From Allacma fusca (lineage: Eukaryota > Arthropoda > Collembola > Symphypleona > Sminthuridae), in contig OX359250.1 in assembly GCA_947179485.1 (NCBI GenBank), positions 4,795,661-4,859,660 on the forward strand: 64,000 nucleotides of DNA, written 5' to 3'. Of the stretch, positions 43,201 through 52,933 are shown in pieces. The notes under the pieces are model-generated. The model did not search any database. It worked only from the letters and a program-made list of their open reading frames with translations, and had not been told where the DNA came from. Every line of letters begins with the position of its first letter. The stretch's first letter is position 1. Position numbers and translations under genes: made by a program.

Positions 43201-44448
43201 ACCTATGTCCTCATCTCTCCAAGCAAACGCAGTGGGATGTTTTCTAATTATTCGTATAATACTATCCCTCTGTTGCTGGGAGAGAGAAGGACCTAGATTA
43301 AATTGTGAAATCTGATCATCGGTTAAAGGAGGTACATCTACTCTACTAATATTACGAAGGTTCACATTGTTTTGCTCGAGGGGTTCACAATTAGCTATGT
43401 GACTACAAGGTTTCAGTGTTATGGGCTCATTAGTAAGATTGGAAACATAAATAAATCCTTGACCATGAATAGCATTAACAATACTGGAAGTCTGAATTAA
43501 CCCATCTGTATAGAATAAGTATTTATTAGCCCATATCACTGTGTCTCCAGTATACTGTGTATTAAAGAAAACCTTTATACGTCGAGCCCCTTGTGGTGGA
43601 ATTTGGTAGGGTCGATTAGTTCTACAGCGTGTAGGAAAACGAGGAAGAGGGGCTGAACCCGGTTTTTGGGCCTTTAAGGTTTCAAAGACATGCATTGTGT
43701 CTGTACTCATAGAATGTGAGGAAACATGCGATTTAATAGTGCAAGAGGATTTTGTACTAGATGGAGCTTTAACAAAGAATTTAGACTGTGATTTACAAGT
43801 AGGGGTAGTAACATGTGAAATAGACTTTAAACATTGAAAAATATTCTTAGGTAAATACACAGTACCCTTATAGCAATCAATGTGAGCCTTAATACTTCGT
43901 AAAATATCCAGACCGATGACCATTTCAGAAGAAAGATTATCAAGGATATAGAATATCCATTCATAATGTCCAGCGCTCCGCGCGGAAACTCGTATTTTGA
44001 TATAATGATAAATAACTATACTTGAATGAGGTTTATCTACGGAGAGGGTAACGTAGATAGGTTTCGAACAATCATGTAGAGTATAAGAGGAAGGAATCTT
44101 CTCTAATAAAGAAGGGTGAATACAGGAGATAGATGCGCCTGTATCAACAAGCGCAGTAAGTTTGTAGGGGTTCTTCCCTAAAATAGAAATATCCCATAAT
44201 AAATCTGTTTTATTATTTAATGCTCTAAGTGGACCAATACAGTAATTAGGTAATAACTCTGATTTAAGAGTTGACAGGAGTTGAGTCTTAGCGCTAGAAG
44301 AAGAACATGAAACTGAGGAAGTGTTATTAATTGACAATATAGAGAACCTATTAGAGGTAGAAATGTTTGAAATTATAGATTCATTATCTATAGCAATAGT
44401 TGGTTTAGAAAACTTAGGAGATTTTTGTCTAGGTGTCACCTCCCGCAA
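40249..44448 (-). CDS. element B pol, 1399 aa
   Basis: A single long ORF. An N-terminal region is followed by a protease (LVDTGASISCIH), reverse transcriptase (RVVYDLRKVN, FCTADGKDAFRQIEI, SYVDDAGFFGRT, LDFLGHVISKDGI), RNase H (LDLYVDSSQEAIGSALL), an integrase zinc finger (HLSFHKTYFAVRSRFYW, CQACQTCQ), the integrase core (IAIDFIVELP, IICDNAGSFTS, YHPASNTYAER) and the GPY/F module (WDGPYRVMDKLGPLTYLI). The RT box FCTADGKDAF departs from the usual LDLKSGY form, which suggests an unusual Ty3 lineage. The start codon lies eight bases beyond the gag stop, so re-initiation or read-through at that junction is likely. It looks whole. Confidence 0.9.
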   Translation of the reverse strand: MREVTPRQKSPKFSKPTIAIDNESIISNISTSNRFSILSINNTSSVSCSSSSAKTQLLSTLKSELLPNYCIGPLRALNNKTDLLWDISILGKNPYKLTALVDTGASISCIHPSLLEKIPSSYTLHDCSKPIYVTLSVDKPHSSIVIYHYIKIRVSARSAGHYEWIFYILDNLSSEMVIGLDILRSIKAHIDCYKGTVYLPKNIFQCLKSISHVTTPTCKSQSKFFVKAPSSTKSSCTIKSHVSSHSMSTDTMHVFETLKAQKPGSAPLPRFPTRCRTNRPYQIPPQGARRIKVFFNTQYTGDTVIWANKYLFYTDGLIQTSSIVNAIHGQGFIYVSNLTNEPITLKPCSHIANCEPLEQNNVNLRNISRVDVPPLTDDQISQFNLGPSLSQQQRDSIIRIIRKHPTAFAWRDEDIGIITDDNGRNISCKVELIDDSPVQSTPYRNSPINKQVIRDHVEKEKKLFWLEPCTGPYSSPVLVVPRKNGPPRVVYDLRKVNLKCQFFPFPADNLQEQLDSFADASFFCTADGKDAFRQIEIEEDSRDVLAIVTNDELLRPTRAPFGWKNSGPRFQHAFRQIFPKVHYPWLASYVDDAGFFGRTFEEMLDRLDNFLARCAQRNYKLQPRKCSFGFEELDFLGHVISKDGIRIKQDRIQAILDLKPPKNVKQIRRILGIIGFFRRHIKDMSFLAKPLFRLTENGAKFVWTHVEQESFENLKLAITSAPILMFPHPDGQLDLYVDSSQEAIGSALLQTINNGVGIIAYYSKSFDKTQSRWSITHKEGWSIVKSIEHFHHYLHGKQFRVLTYHASLQWLLKVRDPKGKLARWATSLYPNNFTIAHIPGHKNLLADALSRPILEQAEHQELIRAVNINPTSDPELRDTKEIDSHEPLFSYVVNTKKQTFEQIQRQDDKLKSIIDSIKYNETESPDIPHKFSKDYAIINNILYYANYNETGPLWLLVIPECLRHKIFTDVHENDLSHLSFHKTYFAVRSRFYWYGMYKDVRRFCQACQTCQFQNIPHVAKAGPLQTNLTPLEPFHTIAIDFIVELPITRRHNRYLLTTVDLATRWIEAIRTSDMTSDTVITNLGKYFTRYDHCKKIICDNAGSFTSTDFLNFCSDKGITLKHTAPYHPASNTYAERPNDVFKNMLSKSTQKSGMDWDIQVPIVAKSYNVSQHSTTGFSPFRLLYGMDPSLATSSKYPVNNEHLSAMDRRFQLLKDRVQANENTCRYQLSNKLEFDKSHPHLEFNIGELVLVKSRERLVGAKARFKLKWDGPYRVMDKLGPLTYLIDLENSLANNIGRVFHVHHLSKYHPEIIGQHVDLVNEMYRDPELELSPEIDGFNSDTPPINPVENPSSDAHETTPPVSQTPAEKDPNYVSPKFDADIHLNKDWFNTVKYTRDYQE

Positions 44449-44456
44449 GGGACACC

Positions 44457-45368
44457 TTAACAGTTTTCCGGAGGGGTAATAGAGATTTTAGGGGCAGGTC
44501 TTTCCGGTAAAAGAATCCCTTGAGCCTTCATTAATTTCCAACATCGGTGGACTCTGTGATTTTCCCGTTTGCATTCGTAGCATAAGGGTTTACCGTTAGA
44601 GGACACACACGCGGCCTTGTGTTCAGCGGAGTAATTAGGAATAACTAATTTCTTAGTTGGTCCCATCGCTCGAACCGAAGACTGAGTGTGGTTGTTCATG
44701 GAAGATGACATGGAAGGGGTTTGTCGTGCTAAATGGGGATTAACGTGTACATGACGAGTAAGATTAGAAAAGAAACTATCTATAGTTGTGCATCCTGATG
44801 TTACGTGCGCCCGTAAATTTTCAGGGAGCCCACGTAACAAATTGGTGACTTTGTCATATTCAGTCATGTGCGCATTAATCCTTGACATACAATCAACTAC
44901 ATTCGCCACGTATGCCATTGGATCATCACCGAAGTTGTACTTTAAACTTTTGAGTTCTGCGGCTGCTCGCTCTTTAATATTGTCAGCAGAGAAAAAATTA
45001 GAAATGGCGGTGATGAGCAATTGCCATGCGTAGTTCCCGTAATTAGGGATGTCTTGTGTTGCAGCGCGTGCAGCAAGATTTATGTACTGCGTTTTGTGGG
45101 ATTTCCACCAAACCGCTGGGGTACCGGATAAAAAACGGTCTAAATTGTTGACCTTCCATTGGTCATCGAGACCGTAATTTGTGCATTCAGCATTGAATTG
45201 CACTAGCCAATCCCTGACATTACTACTACCATCATACTTCCGAAATTTTTGAAGCATGTGATACATGCGAGAGGGATCATTAACGGGGGCAGGATTATTG
45301 GGAACGGGATTTGCCGTAAAATACTGCGCTATGGCAGCGGCGATCTGATTGATCTGATCCTGATCCAT
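44457..45368 (-). CDS. element B gag, 303 aa
   Basis: It starts MDQDQINQIAAAIAQYF at 45368, immediately beside the tRNA primer site. The capsid-like region (LQKFRKYDGSSNVRDWLVQF, AVWWKSHK, AISNFFSADNIKERA) is followed by one zinc knuckle CYECKRENHRVHRC (CX2CX4HX4C) and a short basic tail. It is the structural protein of the element and looks whole. Confidence 0.9.
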   Translation of the reverse strand: MDQDQINQIAAAIAQYFTANPVPNNPAPVNDPSRMYHMLQKFRKYDGSSNVRDWLVQFNAECTNYGLDDQWKVNNLDRFLSGTPAVWWKSHKTQYINLAARAATQDIPNYGNYAWQLLITAISNFFSADNIKERAAAELKSLKYNFGDDPMAYVANVVDCMSRINAHMTEYDKVTNLLRGLPENLRAHVTSGCTTIDSFFSNLTRHVHVNPHLARQTPSMSSSMNNHTQSSVRAMGPTKKLVIPNYSAEHKAACVSSNGKPLCYECKRENHRVHRCWKLMKAQGILLPERPAPKISITPPENC

Positions 45369-45380
45369 CTCGAAGGACCA
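45369..45380 (-). promoter_or_regulatory. tRNA primer-binding site of element B
   Basis: On the minus strand TGGTCCTTCGAG is complementary to a tRNA 3' end (CTCGAAGGACCA). The gag ATG follows directly, with no spacer. The BEL/Pao element at 52505 begins its internal part with a similar TGGTCCTTC. Confidence 0.75.
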
Positions 45381-46679
45381 AAAATAATTTAATTCCTTAA
45401 GTGTTATATACAGGGAAAATGAAGCTCTAAATAATTACGGGTAACGTAGGTAGTGAATATGGGGCGAGTTTGGTACAGAAAATAAGTATGGAAAATTACG
45501 GTATCAATTGATGACTCGTAATGAAAAATGTATGTCGAATGATTATTTAATCGACCTGAGATTATTGATCGGGAAGTGGGGCGGAAATTACAACAGTGGG
45601 GTATTTTCGGATAACGGTATCAAAATCAAGAAACATTAGGTGGTTGTTGTGAGAGGGTTTGGAATTGTTTGGCGACTGACACACTCTTAAATAAATTGAA
45701 AAGATATAATATTAATAATTAATTCAAATACCAGATAACCCTAATGAAATTAAATTGCCGGAAAAGATCGGCGCCTTATATGTGAGGGTGCATAAGTTTA
45801 ATCAAAAGGGTTATCTAAAATAATAATTCAATTTAATTTAATTGATCAAAATAAACTTGAAATTAATTAATTAAATTAATTGGAGTGGTAGAGCAAAATG
45901 AAAATGAACTTTGGAATTTAATTATTTACTTTATTGGAGTGGTAGAGCAAGGGTGTTGTAATTTAAAATTACACAAAAGGGGTACTAAAATTTACCAGGA
46001 GTAGGTAGAGCAAAATTCAAACTGGCAGAGTAACAGGTTGGGGAAATTAGGAATTAATCCAGCGCTCCGCGCGGAATATGTGCATTTGCCCGGAAAACAA
46101 TTTAATTTATCTGTAGAATTTTATCCGGAGCGAATGCTAGGAAAAACTACTCTTTTATAAAAATTCCCAGGGCAAATGCACATCTAATATTTTTTAAGGA
46201 GGGTAGGCAAAAATAAAATAGGGTAGGGTAAATGCCCATGCCTGCCAGACCCGGCTTTTTACTAATAAAAAATAAAAATCCCAAAATATTACCAAAAACT
46301 TACTTGAAGTGATCCAAATTACCTCTACGCGGTACGGGAAGGGCCTAATTAATTTTATTCCCAAACAAACAAAATTTCAAAATATATTTAAAAAATTAAT
46401 TTTAATTTTAAAACAAAAGAAAAAAATCACGACTGTAATAAACAATGCCAAAGAACCAAGCTGCCAAGTATTTTAAACTTGGCGCTGGATGGTCTGGGTA
46501 GGCAGGGATTGGTGGTTAGGTATGGGTTCAGGTCTGGTGGTTTTCAGGAGCGGGAAGAGGTATAAATTACCTAAGAAAAACCGTCCTTTCGGTCGGAAAA
46601 TCCAGAAGTGTTCTCCGGAAGCAAGACCCAGAGGTTAAGACCTCGGAACCAACCGCTAAGGCAGTGGATTACTGAATGT

Positions 46680-46741
46680 CCTTCTGTGGAAATCCCTCGC
46701 CTTTTTATACCCTTGGAGGGGTTCAGGATTTCCACAGAAGG
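46680..46741. other. hairpin with 16-bp perfect stem around the TATA box
   Basis: CCTTCTGTGGAAATCC at 46680-46695 pairs with its exact complement at 46726-46741. The 30-base loop contains the minus-strand TATAAAAAG of element B. Confidence 0.85.
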
Positions 46742-46810
46742 TACATATGGTAAGTTTTTATCTATTTTTTTACATTTTCTATTTTTAGTTTTTAGGCATT
46801 AGTATAGGGT

Positions 46811-46860
46811 AAGGATTGAGAAAATGTAAACAATGAGTTTACATTTTCTCACTAATCCTT
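46811..46860. other. hairpin, about 21-bp stem, 5-base loop
   Basis: AAGGATTGAGAAAATGTAAA C pairs with GTTTACATTTTCTC...AATCCTT around the loop AATGA, with a three-base bulge. Located upstream (minus strand) of the element B TATA box. Confidence 0.85.
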
Positions 46861-47150
46861 TTTATTTTAATTTTTATTTCAGGCCCTGGGGAAAACAACT
46901 GACGTCCTCATCATCATCGGGGGAAAGTGCGTGTGTGTGTGTGACTAGTGAAAGTGACAGTTTTGTCAGTTTTCACACTGACACATACTTTTAAGAAGTA
47001 TTAGTTTCTAGATCATTTATAAGTGGGGTCTACATAGGGACAATTTAAGAAGTTTAGTTTTTCTACTACGTTAAGGGAATGAGTTTATACTTTTTACTCC
47101 ATGTCGTGGATTTTCTTCTCTAGCCCGGCGGCTTACCCTTGACTGCACCC

Positions 47151-50100
47151 CTGCATGTGCCAGAAAATGTTATGTTGCACGTTGTACCATATTTCCATTA
47201 GGAACGGCAGCAGACAGGGGAAAGCAATATTTACAATTTTAGAAATAATTGATTTGGCAAAATATCACCAGAATTATTACAATCCGTATTATCAATACAA
47301 CAAATTAAATCAATTATCTTTAGCATTAACTCTTAGTATCCATTTTGATTATCTCACTTGTTAAGAGTTGCTTTTGATATTGTTGACAGTCGACTCTAGA
47401 TAGTCGAGCAATAGCATTTCGGAGTTAATCAATGTCAAAAGCGGACGTATGTCAAAAAAGACATTGGAATTTTTGAGTTATAAATTTCATCAGTGATTAC
47501 AAGGAATGTGTGGTATATTTTAAAATCTTTTTTTTAAACCGAGTTTTACCATAATAACAAGGCAAAATTTGTGATTGTTTTTCGGTGCCGGCGGAGACTA
47601 TATTGAATATTGCTATCAGTAATTTCATAAGGTATTAAATAAAAGATTCAAATCACGAAAAAATATCTATGAAATGCGCCGACCCGAAAATTAAATTAAA
47701 CCGAATCCGAATTTCCTGATGTATATGCAGTTTTAAAAAAGTAACGTTGCAGAAACGTGGAAGGAAGTAATGTTGTGAGAGGACGGTTACCAAGCAGGGT
47801 TACGCATAGTATTAATAGTTCCTTTTATTTACATCTTCAATAAAATCTTGAAAATTTTACAAACACCATGTAATAAGGATACCTAAACAATTAATTTGAC
47901 TGAGAAATTGCACAAAGAAATTCAAAAATCGCCTTTGGTACTGGCTACAAAGATTCATTAACATGAACCCAGCAGCAAAGGACGTAATCTTGATGCAATA
48001 ATGCGAGTTTGGTCGTTCTTGGAAAGTCAAAGGCCAAAATCCAAGCCGTAGATTTAATTTTGGTGTATCACGCAACTGACCGATTTGTTTGCATGCAGTA
48101 CTATTGTAGTAAGGCTGAGATTAAAAAAATCGTCTCTACGTGATGATTCTTCAGAGGTGGAGGGGGCTCAGCTTGGGGAAACAAATCGAATACTACAACA
48201 TAAACGATCGAGGCAGGCAGGGACGGGAATTCGAATTTGAATCGGAATTAGAATATGAATTATATTCAAAAAATTCAGGTATCCGAATCGATATTGGAAT
48301 CGGAAAACAATTCACAAAGGTAAATTTTTATAGAAAATCATAAAACAAATGAATGGTGCGTGAGTCAAGCAAATGTATCTGTGTTTCAAGCATTTAAAAA
48401 ACTGATGACAAAACTGCAGCTGCCGGATTTGACCTGAATTATCATGGAGTAGGGCATCACCAGTCTTGCAGAAGTTTGATCTGTCTTTCTGTGTGACAAA
48501 TTATTCCAGATTATAAAATATCTGTTTCACTGACTTTAGGAAAAAGGGAAACGTGATTTTCACTTGCTTTAAAATATTTGGTTAGCATTTTGTGAAGATC
48601 CGGATGAATCGGGGAAATTCTATTTTCTGTCACGTACGACCTCATTCAAAATTTTTAAACTAGAACAAGTTTTCTTTCTCATATGCAAGCTTGAGGTCAC
48701 CATAGTTTAAATTGTACAACAGGTTTCAACAAAATTTCCTGCGACGCTCGCTCATTACATGTTAATATGGAAGCAATGTCGATCGTTGTGAATTCTTTGG
48801 ATCTTACATAAACCAACTACTGTCGAGGCATTTGCAAATGGCAGATGACCAATTAAGGATATAAGTGCTACGCGTGCCTATCTTGCCTCCTTTCTCTTGA
48901 CGCTTGTTACCGTAGCGACTATCAGCTATCGATTACTTGTCAAGCAGTTTAATTCTTAATCTGTGATGAGTGATTCAACCATCGAGTTTTAATTTCGTAA
49001 TCATACTGCAAGAGACATTGCATGTACATACACGCTTCTGTACATTTCGAGCCAAAAAGCACGAAAAATCAATGACCAATCGGAGATAAGAGAGGTGTGT
49101 GTCGCACATCCGTCCTTAATTGACCAGCTGCTACTTATTTTTGACCAGCTTTGACAGTATATCTACTGCTCAATAGAAGATGTTTTATACTCTTTAAAGT
49201 GACAATTTTGATAGCAGTGCGTTCATTGCTTATCATACACTGACAATTTATTATTCACTACAAACAAATCACATTTTTCATTTTATTCAATTTTTATCAG
49301 TGACTATTACTAATACACTCACACAGAAGCATTACAAAAACGCTTTTTAGTAACAGTTGGTGTAAAAATTCAAGATAATAAGTTTTGGTCAACTGGAAAT
49401 CGGGAATCTAAACAGCCGATATCGACTAGCACCTAAACCGACGTTTTACAACATAAACAAACTATAAAATTCGTGGACCTTAGGCAACCGTAAAAATTTA
49501 CTAAAATTCCTATTTTGAAATATTTATTGCTTAATGTAATAGTTTGATTCCAGATATTGGAAGGTTTGCCCTGGGGATTGGAGTAAATTTGAAACATCTG
49601 TGAACTTTAAAAACGGTTATATTTAAAATCCAGCTAATTATCATAATGAAGTTATTCACTCATGCTTTACAAAAAATAAAAACAAATAAATAAATAAAAA
49701 GTAAATTCAATTATACCCTAGGCACAAGCAGGATTCCGAAGGGACAAACGTGTAGACCATGTACATACATTAAATGTTGCATATGACTTGTCCTGCCATG
49801 AGAAAAAGACTCGGTGCAGAGGCATTAAAATCTAGGTTCATGATCGATTAGAATCAATATAATCTAAACGAAGTTTCACTGATGGCAAAAGGATCTACTT
49901 GCATTGAATTCTTATAAATATTAACAACCTGCAAGTTTATGAATATGTGAGGTATTAAAAATCTTTCAAAATATATGGTTAGAATGTGGCAATGCTATGA
50001 CGACATATGTGCGTTAAATTCTGCGTTTATTTTGGGGCACCCAAAATTGTAGATTTAATGAAGAAGTGAAGTAATGTACATTGGCGTTACAAACAATGGG

Positions 50101-50360
50101 ATATGCTGCTGAAGTTGATGAAGAAAATTATTAGATTCTATTAATTAAATGATTAGGTGCTGAGTCTCGGGAACTTTGGGAAGCAAAAATGGGACCCAAT
50201 ATTATTCTAAAATTGTCTGAGCTGATCGAATTGCTGGGTAAAAGAGCATTCTGTTATTTTTATCCCCAGATGGAAACATTGGGATGAATATCACAACTGA
50301 GAAGAATAATGTTTGTACGACGGGGGTAGTTTGAAAAGAAAGCTGAAAGCCCAGAGGGTT
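47151..50360. other. gene-poor stretch
   Basis: AT-rich with only short chance ORFs. Near 48215-48325 a zone of GGAATTCGAATTTGAATCGG and CCGAATCGATATTGGAATCG words recalls the fold-back MITE at 15823 and may be a decayed relative. No gene is supported. Confidence 0.35.
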
Positions 50361-50364
50361 ACTG

Positions 50365-51100
50365 TCAAGAAAACTGTAACGAGTGAATGTCTCAAAAATA
50401 AAAACAATGATTTTTTCTAAATCAGGCAGAGTAGGACACAAACATTGCTTTAAGTATGCCGGTGAACCAATTGAGAACATACGAAGCTTCGTTTACTTAG
50501 GAGTTGTATTTAGTTCTAACGGTGGATTCAAGGAAGCGGCCAATGCCGCGCTAAAGAAAGGTAAATCGGCACTTAGTGCGGCCTGGGGAATCATATGTGG
50601 GAACCTGACTGAGTCATGGAGTGTAAGATCCAAACTCTTTAACTCCCTAGTCTACTCTGTCTCATTATATGGAAGTGCCATCTGGGGTTTGAAACACGCT
50701 GAGACTATCGAAAAACTCAGTTTGCTATTTATCAAGAATCTTCTACACTTTCCCAACTATTTCGTCAGAATGGAGACAGTCCTCGTGTATGTCTGCTACA
50801 ACATCCTCAGGATAGCACTGTAGTTCTGGGAAAGGCTACTTCCGATGGACGATACGAGACTAGCAAAGAAATGCTATGGCAGAGCAATGGGGAGGCCTAA
50901 TTTATGGACCAACAACATCCAAGTTACATTGGAGAAGCTTGGATTCTATCACGTGTGTGAGGCCCAATCCGCAGAATATCCACCCAATACCTGAGAGAAA
51001 CTTTCCACCCAATACTGGAAGCTGGAAGAAACAACCTGAGAATAAATGACAATCTCAAGATAAATGAGTCCACATACAGTAACCTACATTGAGATAGGAT
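50365..51100 (+). pseudogene. LINE ORF2, RT thumb and downstream region
   Basis: The frame contains KIKTMIFSKSGRVGHK, NIRSFVYLGVVFSSNGGF, KLFNSLVYSVSLYGSAIWGL and IEKLSLLFIKNLLHFPNYF. This is the segment after the YADD box of LINE reverse transcriptases (YLGV, LYGSEIWG, K.LL motifs). An in-frame TAG at 50821 is followed by more of the same frame (WERLLPMDDTRLAKKCYGRA) to a TGA near 50994. The 5' part with the RT core is missing, which is usual for a 5'-truncated LINE. Same family as the copy split by the BEL element. Confidence 0.8.
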
Positions 51101-52075
51101 ATCGTCTTGCTTCGAACCCTACATAAAATCCGGCTTACCACTGCATGTAATAAGGCTCATAGCTCAGCTACGACTTGCTTCAAACCAATCACATCTGCCC
51201 CTGGTTTTACCCAACTAATTGTTGCTCCATATGTATACTACATGAGTACGATGATATATTCAATTTTATGTTTAGGTGCGCGGTTCTAGACAAGGTTAGA
51301 AAACATTTCTTGGGCCACGCAAAGTTAATAATTATTAACAACAGAAACTGATTAACTTCCCTAAAACTAAATAACACAAATAATTGTACCAAGGTCGCAT
51401 GTTACATTAGGGGATCCCTAAAACTGAGAGCATGGTGCCGAAATGATTAATGCGCTAAATAACATGGTATGCCCTTTCCTAATCACTGATTTAATTATAA
51501 TATACTGGGAGATTGTCCCGATGTGTTGTAGACATGTCTAAAACACACTCATAAATAAATCAATCAATAAGGGAAGTAACACAAATGATATCACCAGCGT
51601 AGTAGGTAGGTTAAACCGGGATATAGTGACAGCAAGTGACATAGTGGGTGGGTAAATTTTTCGTTACATGATGTCATCGTTGTATTTCGTCAGATACATA
51701 ACAACACTACAATAAATTATTAACAAACATTTTCGGGAAATAAAATAATGCCCTAATGTATTAATTATAATGATAAAAAATCCTATTCCTTTCTCAAAAG
51801 TTTTTTAAAAATAGATGGACGCTAAAGTGGAATGCATTGTTTATTTTTACGCTTGCAAATTATCAATCCACGTGGATTCAAAATTACAACATTTCAAACA
51901 TACAATGCGCATTCATGATATCACAATCCAAGGAGGGTGGGTGGCTGGATTAAAAAATGATACCCAATGATGAAGGGGTAGGGGAGTAGCAAAATGCCTT
52001 CAACTGTGATGATGTCATTTGTGTCACTCCCCTAATGTCTCCCAAAATATTTTATGGCAAAAACGTATGCAGGCA
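51101..52075. other. non-coding, nothing recognised
   Basis: AT-rich, no ORF above about 60 codons with meaning and no repeat ends identified. Confidence 0.3.
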
Positions 52076-52084
52076 GGCATTAGC

Positions 52085-52500
52085 TCTGATTCATCCGCAG
52101 CATAAAGGCACTCTATGACAGGGTTTTTGCATGTATTATAACGTCAAATGGATCCCTTTACAGTTTCAATCAAAAAACACAACAAACGAATACACATCCG
52201 GCTATATGCGGACGATATGGTTCTCCTTGGATACTCAGCGGACAGTCTTCAGCAGATGGGGATTCTAAAGAAATAATTCGAAAGAAACTCCCTCTAGGTA
52301 TTGTCAGTAAATCAAAAATACTCATCATTCAAAAATGTTCGGGCGCTGTAGAACAGACATTTACGTGGGGTAAGGATTCGATTGAATTAGTAAGTAAATA
52401 CAGATACTTAGAAGTCACTTTCTCCAAAAATGTTCAAGACACCTCACGAGTTTAGATTCAAAGAGAAAAACAGCTATTGCATCTTTGTGGCCAACATTAA
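52085..52500 (+). pseudogene. LINE ORF2, YADD region, left of the BEL insertion
   Basis: IHIRLYADDMVLLGYSADSL, then SVNQK, LVSKYRYL and TFSKNVQDTSRV in shifting frames show the RT catalytic box and the region after it. The LINE resumes at 58342 beyond the BEL/Pao element. Several stops and shifts are present. Confidence 0.8.
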
Positions 52501-52504
52501 CCGG

Positions 52505-52851
52505 TGGTGGATCCTAGACTACCATTATCTGTGAATGATTATTTGTTTAGAACTATTATTTCAATTGTGCACTTTATAATTTAATTTTGGGGAAAAGGTT
52601 AATTCTAGAATGATGGCTGTTTAGAAGCTAGTATTTTCTAGCATATAACATGAAGGAAGAGAGAACTATCTTAGCATTCCGACAGCCAACAACAACTTAC
52701 TCTTGTTCTTAGAATAAAGGAATTATTATTGTTCTGTTACTTAATATATATTCTTGTACGTCTACAAGTCAATAGATCCATTAATTGCACAGATTCATAA
52801 TCAGCCGACATTACATTACGTACATACACACCAACAATATAGGTACCAACA
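52505..52851 (+). repeat. BEL/Pao 5' LTR
   Basis: 347 bp, TG...CA ends, preceded by ACCGG. It contains AATAAAGG near 52716, a likely poly(A) signal. Confidence 0.95.
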
Positions 52852-52933
52852 TTTATGGTCCTTCAGAACCGGATACTTAAAATTAGTACTATATAAAAAT
52901 TATTGGTTGTGTCAAACCTATTTCGTTGGTAAC

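Larger units (their letters stand above)
28754..47150 (-). mobile_element. Ty3-type LTR retrotransposon B, interrupted
   Basis: On the minus strand the order is LTR/leader zone (about 47150-45381), tRNA primer site, gag, pol (PR-RT-RH-IN), then a proline/serine-rich third ORF. Gag and pol are long and open, so the coding part looks close to whole. The third ORF is split by a 10-kb nested insertion (29609-39619). No second LTR was recognised at the 28.7-kb end. The upstream boundary at about 47.1 kb is a guess because there is no LTR copy to compare. Age cannot be read from LTRs; it is older than the three elements nested in it. Confidence 0.8.
45381..47150 (-). promoter_or_regulatory. element B 5' LTR zone
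   Basis: By position next to the primer site this must contain the 5' LTR. On the minus strand a TATA box (GTATAAAAAG, 46701-46710) and an AATAAA (46354-46359) suggest U3 and R/U5 order. Three copies of TTGGAGTGGTAGAGCAA-type words lie near 45880, 45933 and 46001. No second LTR copy was found, so its left limit on the plus strand is exact (45381) and its right limit is a guess. Confidence 0.55.

Noticed and set aside
47857-48075. Minus-strand ORF with hydrophobic segments
   Set aside because: No recognisable domain, splice context or start signal; it is likely chance in AT-rich DNA.
48215-48325. A further copy of the fold-back MITE
   Set aside because: It shares GGAATTCGAATTTGAATCGG-like words but has no clear paired ends or target duplication; kept only as a remark.
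51100-51145. GCTTCGAACCCTAC phrase, possible tRNA-derived SINE
   Set aside because: There is only a weak B-box resemblance, with no A box at the right distance and no tail.
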